From contig NC_135721.1 of NCBI RefSeq assembly GCF_964656455.1, forward strand, positions 46,631,530-46,695,529: a stretch of 64,000 nucleotides of DNA, read 5' to 3'. The translations under genes were made by a program, and so were the position numbers. Below the pieces are notes generated by a model. That model saw only the letters and a program-made list of their open reading frames with translations. It made no database searches and was not told the origin of the DNA. The DNA comes from Halichoerus grypus (Eukaryota > Chordata > Mammalia > Carnivora > Phocidae). Positions 48,379 through 57,905 of the stretch are shown one piece after another (position 1 is the stretch's first letter; each line of letters opens with the position of its first letter).

Positions 48379-48936
48379 CCACAGAAGCGGTGAAATCTCA
48401 AACCAGCCCCAGAACACTGACACAGGGCAAGGAGAGACCAAAGAAAGAACAAGCCACTCCTGATTGGAAGGTGGCCATTTCCCAAGCAAGGGAACTTACT
48501 TTCAAAGCTTGTCTTGAGCGGCCGCAAGATGAGTAGATCTGTCCATGTGCCCAGGAGAATCTTTAAAGGTTACAGAGGGGCCTCAACAGGATGAAGCCCT
48601 GTATACCCTTGACAGGGTCGCAACAATACTCTACTATCCCAGGGCTGTATCCTTGGGGCAGCTTCTTCTGTGCGGAAGCCAAGCAGAGTGCCCATTCCAA
48701 GGACAAAGGAAGGGGTGAGAAGCCCCCCATTGCCCGGTCCTGCTCCCTAGTCAACTGGCAGTCCAGAAGCCCCTCTCAACAGCACTTCACTCTATCAAGG
48801 TGAGTGGGCTCCAGGGCAGGAAGAGTAGGCGGAACGTATATTCCAAGGGCCCGGGAGGGGTTAGGAGCCTCCCCTTGCCCGGGTTCAGCTCCAGGGTCAA
48901 CCGGCGGTCACGCCCTCTCAGTGACCTCCTCCAAAA
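48379..48936. mobile_element. Unidentified GC-rich insert inside an L1
   Basis: About 558 bp separates two halves of one L1 3' end. Left of the insert the L1 reads 'gattccat' and right of it L1 resumes with 'tccatttatatgaaatg', so a short 'tccat' is repeated at the joints. The insert is richer in G, C and CpG than its surroundings and contains a not-I-type gcggccgc near 48,519. Internally, about 85 bp starting at 48,694 is repeated in diverged form starting at 48,840. There is no poly-A tail, which argues against a processed gene copy. A solo LTR with duplicated enhancer-like blocks is possible, but I do not recognise the family. Open frames in it overlap on both strands and show no domain. 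Confidence 0.5.
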
Positions 48937-49192
48937 TCCATTTATATGAAATGTGCAGGATAGGTAAATCTGCGAAGACAGAAGGTAGACTAGTGGTTGC
49001 GGGGGTGGGGGACAGGGAGCGTGACTGAATGCATATATTAATGAGTTCCTTTCTAGGGTGAAGAAAATGCTCTGGAATTAGATGGCAGTGATGATTGTGC
49101 AACAATTTGAATATACTAAAAAATACTGAATCATACACTTTAAAAGAGTGGGTTTTATGGTATATTAACTATATCTCTGTTTAAAAAAATAA
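48937..49192 (+). mobile_element. L1 3' UTR, right half (split)
   Basis: L1 resumes in register: 'ccatttatatgaaatgtgc', 'ggataggtaaatctgcgaag', 'ctctggaattagatggcag', 'catacactttaaaagagtg' and an A-rich end. Confidence 0.8.
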
Positions 49193-50259
49193 AATAATAA
49201 TTGAGTGTCTACAGTACTTTTCAGGCATGGTTACAAGCAAATCCTTGTTACTCTTCGTATCTTGGGAAAATGTTAAATTGTGGTAACTCGCATATGATTT
49301 TTTTTTAACCACATATGACAACACTGCTGCAGGTGGTTGGGGAGGTGGTGGAGTTTCCCTTCAGGGAGTGTCAGTCTAGGAAAGGACAAAGCCTGGGAGA
49401 GGAAACCAGAATCTGTGAAGCACATTTGGGACAGAAAGAGATGGGACTTCTATTTCTCCATGTGTCTTGCTGTTGCTGTCTAAGCCCAGCACTTCTCGAA
49501 GTCGGGCAGGTTTGAAGGTACACCCAGAAGGCATGCAAGAAAGAGCTACTGCTAACCCACAGAGGAGGTCTGGGAGCCAAGGGGAGGGGCACCTCATAGC
49601 CAAGCAGGACAGCAGCCCTTTCAGGGATGTGGTGAGAAAAACTCAGGAGACAGCCTGAATTTCTTATTGCATGTTGCTATCCATGTTGAATCTCTTGTTT
49701 CATCATTCCCCCACCGTAAGTAAAGACTGCTATAAATATTAAGCCATGATCTTCCCTGCTGTTTAAATAGGAATTAAGGGAATTATTTATGCCCACACTT
49801 TGCAGAACAGGGAAAGGGAAATACGCATCCCCCTGAAATCGACATCAGGGAAAGAAATTTCCCAAGAGAGACAAGGATCCGCTGTAGAGTTTGCCCTCTC
49901 CCATGAGGAGATTCTCCCATCATTACAAAACTGCAGACTCAAGCTGTTGTTTTGCTAAAGTTGCCACTGGGTTTCCCCATAGAATCCATTAAAAAGAAAG
50001 AAACCTCGGAGTTTCAAGATAAATGCTAGTGTCAGAAAGTGAAATTTTCCCTTGGACAAACATGCTCTGGCCCTTTGATTTCGTTCTTCCCGTCCCATAC
50101 ATACATTCCTTTAAATAGCATATTTAGGTTCTAGTAATGTTATTACTATTTTTGAAATCAAGTTTAAATTATATACATCGCTGCCCACCCCCAACACAAT
50201 GTAGCACACCATCCTGTTTCACTTTCTGCATACATATCAATACCTGGATTCATCTTTTT
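49193..50259. other. Unique sequence, possible conserved part
   Basis: No gene is supported although short frames occur at 49,315-49,658 on both strands. The part at 49,680-50,110 looks repeat-free and compositionally even. Confidence 0.4.
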
Positions 50260-50409
50260 CATTGATTTGTTTACCACTTCCCCTCTCTAGACTGCAAGCT
50301 CACTGAGACTAAGACGGGACTGTGTCTTTCTACTTCATTCAGTACCTTCTGTACCTAGCATGTAGTAGGCTCTCAATAGTTATGGAATGAATGAATGAAT
50401 GAATGAATG
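50260..50409 (+). mobile_element. L2 3' end with (GAAT)n tail
   Basis: The text 'ctctagactgcaagctcactg', 'agtaccttctgtacctagc', 'atgtagtaggctctcaatag' and the repeated aatg tail are the L2 terminus. Confidence 0.8.
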
Positions 50410-50659
50410 TCTCTTTGTCTTATATTTTTGGAGTAATACTGACCTAAAGGATATATGCAGTCCTACAAATCAGAAAGATCTGGTCTTTGTGTTGTGCAAA
50501 TCACTTTTGTATCACTTTGTTGCTGGTAGAGGTTATATAATGTAAACTACTATTGTCTACTGTTTGATCATTACTATTGTTGTTAAGGAATAAGTTTGAA
50601 TGGATCTACAACACTCTCTCATCCTCTTGCTACCAATGGCAAACATCCAAGGAAGCGTA

Positions 50660-50885
50660 TTAATAGAACTGTCACCTCCTCCAAGAAGTCTCCTCTGATT
50701 CCCTTAAGGCGATTCACATAAACTTTTCCTATCTTCAGTGTCCTTTTTATAAGATCCCATTTAGGCAGTTATCTGGTATTGTCCTTAGCTGTTTCCTCTC
50801 CCTTTCGCCACACACTGTGTCTTTTTTTCCTACTTTCCTAATATCTGACACATGGCAAGAAATCAATAAATACTAGTGAAATAAC
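50660..50885 (+). mobile_element. L2 3' end
   Basis: The text 'tcctccaagaagtctcctctg', 'taatatctgacacatggc' and 'aagaaatcaataaatactag' follows the L2 3' end. Confidence 0.6.
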
Positions 50886-50889
50886 TGAC

Positions 50890-51805
50890 TAACTCACTGA
50901 AGTGGGAATACTATTTTTATAAATACATCAAGTTGTTTTCTTTGGCTTTTCCTGGCCCGTAACATCCCCCTTGTTATTCCAGAGGCCCCAGGAAGATGAG
51001 GATTATCACAGCAGGAATTTGAAGGAAATAAAAAGTAGGTTTGAATTTTTGACATACAGAAGAGGGTTATTTTTAGACTTGGGATACGCTGTAAGGGAAA
51101 GCATTGGCTGTAATGAAAGGGTGTTAGCCCAGCCTTCCAGTCCAGGAGACATGGAAAGGAGAAAGGAAAACAGCAGGGAAATGTGATTAACTACAAACCC
51201 TCATGGGGTTTATGAGAGAGTTATGGTAAGAGCACTCAAATGAGCATGGGGAAATCTGTCCAGCAGCCCACTTCTCTGGCCTCGTAGACTGACTAGAATA
51301 GCTTCAAGCCTCCAGGGGAAGCACCGCGTGCAGTTTGTAGCCTCATCCCATGGCATGGGTGCAGGGACGGGGCCAACGCTGATGGCCCGAGTTCCACATG
51401 GCTTTCGAGCAACCTGCAATGGATCCAGAAGTTCCCAGGAGCCCCAGTACAGGGCCACAAAGAGGCTGAGAGGGCGGTGGGATTTGGGCAAAGATGCTTC
51501 CGTGACAAGAGGCAAATGGCTGAGAAACACGAGCTTTAGTAGCTGGTGTCCAAGTAATGTCCACAAAGAACCCAGGAGATTTCAAAAAAAAGGCACAAAA
51601 ACTGTGGGAATTCACAGTGCCTGAATAGACAAAATCTGACTTGTATATGCCTCCCTGGATGAGACCAACTGAAAAGCAAAGGAGGAGTGCCCAGAACGCT
51701 GGGCCTCTTTTGAAATTTCTTGGCTAAAAGCAGCCAGATTCTTACTGCGGCTCAAGGTTCTCATCTAGGAAGTAAATGTTTAAATTCTGAAGAAAAAGAG
51801 GCACC
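50890..51805. other. Unique, moderately GC-rich sequence
   Basis: At 51,210-51,624 open frames of 71-118 codons occur in four frames on both strands. None shows a domain, a splice-like boundary or codon bias that favours one strand, so no gene is called. The LTR below may begin somewhat upstream of 51,806. Confidence 0.4.
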
Positions 51806-52080
51806 TGTGGTGGTCACATACTTAACGAACTCCTTGCCTCCTCGCCCTTATCACACACTGCCCCATATATATTGTCCTGACCAGTAAGGTTACACTTCCC
51901 TCCTCGCTTTGCGCTTGCGAGTGGTGTATTGCTAAGACCCCAATGAAAGTGGAGACAAAGCTTGGCTCGAGGCCTTTCGCCACTAGAGCGTCTGGTCCCC
52001 AGGCCTCTCCTTTCTCCTACTAAGGTGTCTGGAGTAATCTTTTCATTTGCCACCTTGGGGTTTGCCAGCCAAACCGGACA
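51806..52080 (+). mobile_element. 5' LTR of a class II ERV (3' end well defined)
   Basis: The right end 'aaaccggaca' closes with CA immediately before the primer-binding site. A left end with TG is proposed at 51,806 but is uncertain. An AT-rich 'atatatatt' at 51,865-51,873 could be a TATA-like box, and U5-like pyrimidine-rich text follows. No second LTR copy is seen downstream, so neither length nor target duplication can be checked. Confidence 0.55.
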
Positions 52081-52082
52081 AG

Positions 52083-52100
52083 TGGTGCCCTGTGTGAGGA
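52083..52100 (+). promoter_or_regulatory. Retroviral primer-binding site, tRNA-Lys type
   Basis: The 18 bases tggtgccctgtgtgagga lie two bases after the LTR end. They share about 12 of 18 positions with the primer site expected for tRNA-Lys1,2, and several differences are C-to-T or G-to-A changes. The position and class II gag downstream support the call. Confidence 0.6.
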
Positions 52101-52227
52101 ACTTGTGGCGGTGGGCGGACCCCTCGGAAACGACAAGGAAAGGACTGAGCGCAGTAAGTCATCCGGCAGCCTGCTTGGGCTTGCCCGGTTCGAGGGGACT
52201 TTCGGGCTTGGGTTTCCTGTCTCTGTC

Positions 52228-52593
52228 CTGGGTCAGCATTTCTCCGCTGAACAAAAGCAATACATTAAGGTTCTTAAGCAGCTCCTTAGGGGGAGCGGGG
52301 CCTCCGTATCGGAGGGCCAACTTCGGGGTTTGTTAAAGACTATTATTGAACATAACCCCTGGTTCCCGGATCGAGGAACTTTAGATTTAGAAGTATGGGA
52401 AAGAGTTGGAAAAAATTTAAAACGGAGCCACGAGCAAAGAAAGAGGGTACATCTCGCCTCCCTTACATTGTGGGGGCTAGTGAGGTATGCTTTGACGCCA
52501 TTACATATTGAAGATACACTTAGCGTTCCAAAAGAAACCGAGAACTCTCTGCCCCTATGCTCCCCGCTCCCTCAGTTACCCGCCCCCCGTTAA
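52228..52593 (+). pseudogene. ERVK-like gag, matrix region
   Basis: An open frame without ATG runs from 52,105 to the stop after 52,591. Its part from codon 42 on resembles the betaretroviral/ERVK matrix domain: helix-rich 'EQKQYIKVLKQLL', then 'NPWFPDRGTLDLEVWERVGK' about 40 residues later, the 'PWFP..GTLDL..W' signature of this family. At 52,228-52,230 the codon before Gly-Gln is CTG, where class II Gag normally has its initiator Met followed by Gly-Gln for myristoylation. The start is therefore lost. In a live virus this domain targets Gag to the membrane. The frame ends at 'LPAPR' before the capsid region, which continues in another frame. It lies about 130 bp after the primer-binding site, a normal leader length for a degraded provirus. 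Confidence 0.75.
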
Positions 52594-52798
52594 CTCCCCA
52601 TCCCAGCAGGATAGAGCTACCTCCCCACCTTCCCCCCCCCCCCCCCCCCCCCCCGCCAAGTTCCTTAGCCGCAGCTTGAGCCCCACCCTGAGCAGCAACC
52701 TTTACTAAAAAGTTGCCTTTCGGAGGCAGTGCTCACAGGAGAGCTCTTAGCTTTCCCCATCATAATGGGACAACAACAACAACGTATTTACAAACCAC
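52594..52798 (+). pseudogene. gag proline-rich linker with a C23 run
   Basis: Between matrix and capsid pieces the sequence is C-rich, with a homopolymer of 23 C at 52,632-52,654. Such a linker is expected to be proline-rich in class II Gag. The run makes the frame through here undefinable and is likely to vary between reads. Confidence 0.55.
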
Positions 52799-53047
52799 TT
52801 GCCTTCAATGCCGAGAAAATGGTGCCGCGAGCCCATTTTCACAAGGCCTTATCGCTCTCTTGCAGACCGTTATGCCATGTCACCATGGGATTGGCAAACT
52901 CTCTGTAAAACAGCCCTTGAAGCCCCTCAATATCTTATTTGGCGATCAGAATTTGACAATTTATGTGAGCAACAGGCTACCCAAAATCAGATGGCTGGAA
53001 CAGGGCCGAGGACAATATTCCACAATAGACCAGCAGCTCAATTTTGA
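52799..53047 (+). pseudogene. ERVK-like gag, capsid N-terminal part
   Basis: In the frame of 52,799-53,047 the peptide shows 'LADRYAMSPWDWQTLCKTAL' followed by 'APQYLIWRSEFDNLCEQQA'. This is the pattern of the betaretroviral capsid N-terminal domain, with Trp-Asp-Trp and a 'Q-YL-W' helix. The frame is two bases out of phase with the matrix frame and ends at a stop at about 53,047, where the capsid continues in a third frame. In a virion this domain forms the core shell. It has no independent start and no function now. Confidence 0.75.
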
Positions 53048-53618
53048 TCCACAAGGATATGACCAAACTTCTCTCTGTGCGAAGAGAACCTGGGAACGCA
53101 TCCCTGAAAATGATGCGACACAGGGCTCATTTGCTAGAATCAAGCAGGGACCACAAGAGCCCTTTATAGAGTTCATTGGTAAACTACGACGGGCAGTAAG
53201 GAGACAGGTCAATCATAATCAGGCTGCTGGTATCTTACTGCTTCGACTGGCCTTTGAGAATGCTAGTAAAGACTGCCAGGATACTATGAAAAGAGTAAGA
53301 GCTAAAGCCACTGCTGTTGGAGACCTTATCAAGGCCTGCCAATATGTAGGAACAGAAACCCACAAAGCCAGGGTTTTCACAGCGGCTCTCAGACCCCCAA
53401 AATCCCAACAAGAAAAGAGAAAGGAAAATTCCAAAACCACGTTTTCATCGTGGAAGCCCTGTCACTTTAAAAAGGATTGTCGTTCCAATGCTCCCTCCTT
53501 TAAAGGAGAACTCTCTTTTAATCCTCCTAAGGATGCATGCCCCATTGTAAAAAGGGCTTTCACTGGGCTAAACAATGTAGATCAAAATTTGATTGTGATG
53601 GCAATCTCCTTTCCTTGA
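53030..53618 (+). pseudogene. ERVK-like gag, capsid C-terminal part and first zinc knuckle
   Basis: This is the 3' part of the 301-codon open frame 52,713-53,618, which starts with TTG and not ATG. The decisive motif is the major homology region, 'IKQGPQEPFIEFIGKLRRAV' at residues 143-162. 'LAFENASKDCQDTM' and 'GDLIKACQYVGT' follow, as in class II capsids. Near the end a first zinc knuckle keeps only its His and last Cys ('PCHFKKDC'); the leading Cys pair is missing, so it could not bind zinc normally. The upstream half of this frame (before about 53,030) is a shadow of the capsid frame starting at 52,799. The product would assemble and package RNA in a live virus, but here it is broken. Confidence 0.8.
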
Positions 53619-53761
53619 GAAACTTCAAAGGAGGCCCAGCCTTCAGGGCACTCCTCCTTTGCTTTTCAGTTAGACTCATCCAGGGAGGCATATTCAAGTC
53701 AGATTTTGTCTATCCAGTCACTGTGAATTCCCACAAAAAAACAGACCTGCCTCTGCTGTGA
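53537..53761 (+). pseudogene. ERVK-like gag, second zinc knuckle and tail
   Basis: In the frame beginning near 53,533 a complete Cys-x2-Cys-x4-His-x4-Cys zinc knuckle appears (Cys-Pro-His-Cys ... His-Trp-Ala-Lys-Gln-Cys), the nucleocapsid RNA-binding motif. It is one base out of phase with the first knuckle; the shift lies in a short run of C at about 53,540. After 'KFDCDGN' similarity fades. No protease, reverse transcriptase or integrase motif follows, so the provirus is truncated here or replaced by unrelated sequence before about 53,880. Confidence 0.7.
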
Positions 53762-55536
53762 GGATGGCCATCTAAGGGCTCCTGCACACAATTCCTGGGC
53801 TTCTTGCCCCGGCCACCTCAGCCCATGTAAGGCCCTCCTTCACCCCCACTAAAATCCAGGTGCTTTACTGTGAGAAGCAGGAAGAGAGGAAGAAATCTGA
53901 AAGGTTGAACATTTACCTGAAAGAGATTAGAGTTATTTAAAGAGACTAAATCAGCAGAGGGACGGAAATAACATCAGTTTGGCAAATTTAAGTTTTTCTT
54001 CTTTATACAGTAGTCAAGTCTCTTAGAGCAGAATTTGCTTAACTATTGGGGGGGGAAAGGCATTTTTTTTTTTAAATCATGAGAGTGGCAGTTTGCAATG
54101 CACCCTGTGAATAAAGGGACCAGGAACCAGGGGACCTGAGTTCCACAACTGCTTAAGCAGAGCAAACTGCATAACCCTGGTCAAAGGAGTATTTAGTACC
54201 TCTGGGTATTAGATATCTATTGTTATTATAAAATGAGCTATAATGAGGAGGTAGGATAAGGCAATCTCAAGGGAACCAACTAGTTCTGATATCCTAAGGG
54301 GATTCTTGTAAATACAGGAGTTAGTGAAATGCCATCTCATGAAGACCATTTGTGAGGGAGGTGGGTGCTTGTTTATATGGAAGGAAAATAGCACTCTGAT
54401 TCTCAAAGAGACTAACCCTCAAATCTTAACCTTGTTATTATGCTACCTCATGGAATTAATTATATGGTTACCTAAATTAAGAGGTTTATTTACCATTCTT
54501 CATCCTGTAAGGAAAAACAACAGCATTTGATCTCAACAACAGCCTCTAGTCCAACCACCATGGGAAATAGAGCAAATCCTAGAATGTGTTCTGGGTAGAA
54601 CAACATGAAGTTCTATTTAAATGATATGGTGATTGTCTATATGCTACATAAGGGACATAAGTAAATTATTTTACTATATCTCCTAGAAAGATGCTTCCTA
54701 TATAACAAACAGCACTTTTTTTTTTTTTTTACAAACAGCACTTTAAATCATGTGATTTCATCTCATGTTAATTACCAAATTTTCTCTCAATAAAAAAAAA
54801 AAAAATCTTGGTCACTGCTCACCGTAATATCTAAGTGAGCTTAAGGGGGAAGAATCAAGAACACAGCAAGAGAGAGAATAAGAATGTGAACTCATTCTAG
54901 AAGGAGTCTTTGCCACATGTGAAATATATCCACAGAAACATATTAAATGGAAATTCAGAGGCAAGAAGGAAAAAATTTCTGCAGGGGAATATGAAATATG
55001 AGTGCACACCTTCCCCAAGCATGCCACTAGCCATCTGCTTTGCCCTAGAGTACGTAAGCATTCTATCAGGATATTGCTCCTTCAAAATAAAATGAGCACC
55101 AGCATTAGAAAATAGAAAAGCTTGTGGTAGCTGAGGAAAGAGGACACCCAGTCAACATCATCTGTTGTCAAAGAAGTCATTTAAAAAGTAATCTGATATG
55201 AAGCCAAACGGATGGAAAAGCTGGTGATATTACTGATTAAATTTGAGTGCAATTTAATGTACATTACCGAGGAGATAGTTTTAGTTTTACAATATGCTAT
55301 GTTATAGCATCAGCCTAGTGTGGAAGATTAAAACAATTTTGTGTGTGTGTGTGTCAGGCAGAAGGCAGATAATGTGTGAGCAAGTAAAACTTTGATAGCT
55401 GAACTCTCTAACCAAATGTGAAATGTAAATTTTACTCCTGGCTAATTCCAACCCAAAGAAATTGTAACAGCTCTGTCCAAGAGCTCAGGACTTCATCGAA
55501 ATTAAAAATTTTTGTGCTTCAAAAGTCCCTTAAGAC
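53762..55536. other. Unique sequence
   Basis: No gene and no pol or env similarity are found. T-runs lie at about 54,063-54,073 and 54,716-54,730, the latter between two copies of 'acaaacagcactt' (54,704-54,745), and a short GT run at 55,340-55,354. Small frames are unsupported. Confidence 0.45.
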
Positions 55537-55537
55537 A

Positions 55538-55709
55538 GGGTGCCTGGGTGGCTCAGTGGGTTAAGCCTCCAACTCTTGATTTTGGCTCATGTCATAATCT
55601 CAGGGTTGTGGGATCAAGCCCTGTGTCAAGCTCCACGCTCAGTGCAGAGTCTGCTTGAGATTCTCTCTCTCCCTCTGCCCCTCCCCCCCACTTGCACACC
55701 TGCTCTTGA

Positions 55710-55764
<55 letters not shown>

Positions 55765-55845
55765 GAAGGAAGGAAGGGAGAAAGAAAGAAAGAAAGGAAG
55801 GGAGAAAGAAAGAAAGAAAGGAAGGGAGAAAGAAAGAAAGAAAGT
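55538..55845 (+). mobile_element. Can-SINE with expanded GAAA tail
   Basis: The SINE head and CT-rich body occupy 55,538-55,707. The usual AAAT tail is replaced by about 138 bp of gaaa with ggaa and ggga interruptions. A weak flank repeat ('aaaagtccctt' and 'aaagtcctttt') marks the ends. The overlapping Lys/Arg/Glu and Phe/Leu/Ser frames on both strands are products of this tract. Confidence 0.92.
55708..55845 (+). repeat. (GAAA)n microsatellite
   Basis: The tract has about 34 four-base units. The first half is pure gaaa; the second half shows a repeated higher-order block 'ggaagggagaaagaaagaaa'. Confidence 0.95.
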
Positions 55846-55889
55846 CCTTTTTAAAAAAGCAGGAAAACAAGGTATGGTCTGGGAGAAAT

Positions 55890-56325
55890 ATTTACAAATC
55901 ATATATCTGACAAAAGAATTGCATGTAGAATGTATAAATAATTCTCAAGACCCAACAATACAAAAACAACTCAATTTAAGAATTGGCAAAGAAACTGAAC
56001 ATTTACTAAGGAAGATATAAGGATAAACACATGAAAAGATGTTCAACATCATTAGCCATTAGAGAAATGCAAATTAAAATCATAATAAGATACCATAACA
56101 CACTTATTATTAGAATGACTAAATTCTTAAAAATACTGACAATACGAAGTGGAAGCCAGAGGACAGAGCAACTCGAACTCTCATACAATGCTGGTGAGAA
56201 AGCAAGATGGTACAACCACTCTGGAAAATAGTTTGGCAGTTTCTTATATAGTAAAACATACTCTTAACATATGACCTACCAGTCCCACTCTTGGGTATTT
56301 ATCCTAGAGTAATGAAAACTTACTG
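55890..56325 (+). mobile_element. L1 3' region, left half (split)
   Basis: L1 text includes 'catatatctgacaaaagaatt', 'gatgttcaacatcattagcc', 'gaaatgcaaattaaaatcat' and 'ggaaaatagtttggcagttt'. It stops at 56,325 and resumes at 57,906. Confidence 0.75.
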
Positions 56326-56702
56326 TATTTGTTTGCTAGGACTGACATCACAAAATACAACAGATTGGGTGGCTTAAGCAACAAAAATATTTTCTCACAA
56401 TTCTGGTGACTTGAAGTCTGAGATCAAGGCATCAGCAGGGATGGTTTCTTCTGAAGCCTCTCTCCTTGGCTTGTAGATGGCCATTTTCTCCCTCTGTCTT
56501 CACGTGGCCTCCCCTCTACACCTGTCTGGGTCTAAATTTCCTCCTCTTAAAAAGGACACCAGTCATATTGGATTAGGGTCCACCCTAATGCTCTCATTTT
56601 AACTTAATTACCTCTTTACCTCTAAATACAGTCACACTCTGATGTACTGGGGGTTAGGACTTCAGTGTACAAATTTGGGGGATCATGATTCAGCCCATAG
56701 CT
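56326..56702 (-). mobile_element. Antisense MLT1/MST-type MaLR LTR
   Basis: Read antisense, it starts 'gctatgggctgaatcatgat', contains 'gtcctaacccccagtac', and ends with 'gttgcttaagccacccaatc'-type text next to the L1 junction. This is the layout of MaLR LTRs. Confidence 0.75.
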
Positions 56703-57905
56703 GGCCCCCAAAATTCTTGTCCTTCTTACATACAAAATGCATTCACCCCATCCCACTAGCCTCCAAAGTCTTAATCTGTTCCAGAATCAACTCTGAGTCA
56801 AAAATTCCATCTAAATAAGACTTGAAGTATAGTTCATCCTGAAGCAAAATTCCTCCCCAGCTTGAAATCTGTGAAACTAGACAACAAATTATCTGTCTCT
56901 AATATACAATGGTGGGACAAGCATAAGGTAGATACTCCCATTCCAAAGGGGAGAAATCAGAGAAAAGCAAGGACTCACAGGTCCCAAGTGCAAAACTTAG
57001 CAGGGCAAATCCCATTAGATTTTTTTTTTTTTTAAGTCTTCAGAATAATTCCCTTTGGTCCAGTGCTTTGTCCTCCAGGCCGAGGTGGCTCTGATGTCTG
57101 AAAGCACAAGAGTAGCAACCTTTCCCCTCATCCCTGGGTAGTGGCAGCCTGGTCTGACGAAACTGAGGAGATGCCTCACCCTCTGAAACCTAGGAGGTGG
57201 CCACCCGTGCCCCCCCCAGGCCCGTTCCCTCTGTACCTGTGGTGGCAGAGGCCACCTTGCTGACCTCTAAACCACCTTCAGGGGCATTCTTCCCTTTTCT
57301 TGATGGATAACACGTTCACAAATAGCTCTAATGGCCTCTCTTGTAGAATCCCAGAAATCCAGCAGCCGCCTCCCTTTATTTCATCCGGTCTCTTTCCCCT
57401 TCAGTCTGAACCAGCAGCATTTCTGCCCATATAACATTTGCAAAACCCTTGTTGGTCTCCAATGCAACAGGGGTCCAAACCATCAAAAAACAGAGTCCTC
57501 CGCAGATCTTGCCTGGATAACCACATCTCTATTCCTGGCTCCTGCCGAGATGGTTGATTGAATCAATGAGTCATACCTGTAATCTCTTTAGCAATGGGTG
57601 TCTACCACACCCTTGAGGGTCTTTGCAGAACATGCGTTCTGACATTTTGCAATATGGATAAGTTGAGAATTTACCAAATCTTCATATTTTGATTCATTTT
57701 TGCTTAACAATTCCTTCTTCAATGTATCTCTCTCCAGCAAAGAGAAACCATACCATGCTTTCAACACTTTGCTTAGAAATCTCCTTAGCTAAATACTCAA
57801 GTTCATCATTTACAAGTTCTACTTTTCACAAAATACGACAAAATTCAGCCAAGTTCTTTGCCACCTTATAACAAAGATAGCCTTTCCTCTGGTTTCTAAT
57901 AAGAA
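56703..57905 (-). mobile_element. MaLR internal sequence, antisense
   Basis: The text 'cacaaaatgcattcacccc'-like, 'acaatggtgggacaagcataag', 'agcagggcaaatcccattag', 'catgctttcaacactttgct' and 'aagttctttgccaccttata' is typical of MST/MLT/THE internal regions in antisense. It joins the LTR at 56,702, so a partial element (3' LTR plus part of the interior) is present. The frames at 57,331-57,561 and 57,689-57,871 are inside it. Confidence 0.7.

Noticed and set aside
48519..48526. gcggccgc site taken as a sign of cloning vector sequence
   Set aside because: The surrounding insert has no vector features and is bounded by L1 on both sides, so a natural site is more likely.
51210..51624. Overlapping open frames of up to 118 codons on both strands
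   Set aside because: Several frames on both strands are open at once in a GC-richer patch with few stop codons. There is no domain, no splice context and no preferred strand.
52713..53618. Intact 301-residue gag protein
   Set aside because: It starts with TTG, its first ~105 codons are out of frame with the capsid text at 52,799-53,047, and its first zinc knuckle is broken. It is a pseudogene segment.
54376..54700. Possible pol remnant downstream of gag
   Set aside because: No reverse transcriptase, RNase H or integrase motif could be found in any frame.
55540..55902. Long open frames of 87-121 codons on both strands, Lys/Arg/Glu-rich or Phe/Leu/Ser-rich
   Set aside because: They are translations of the GAAA microsatellite and SINE tail and have no stop codons for compositional reasons.
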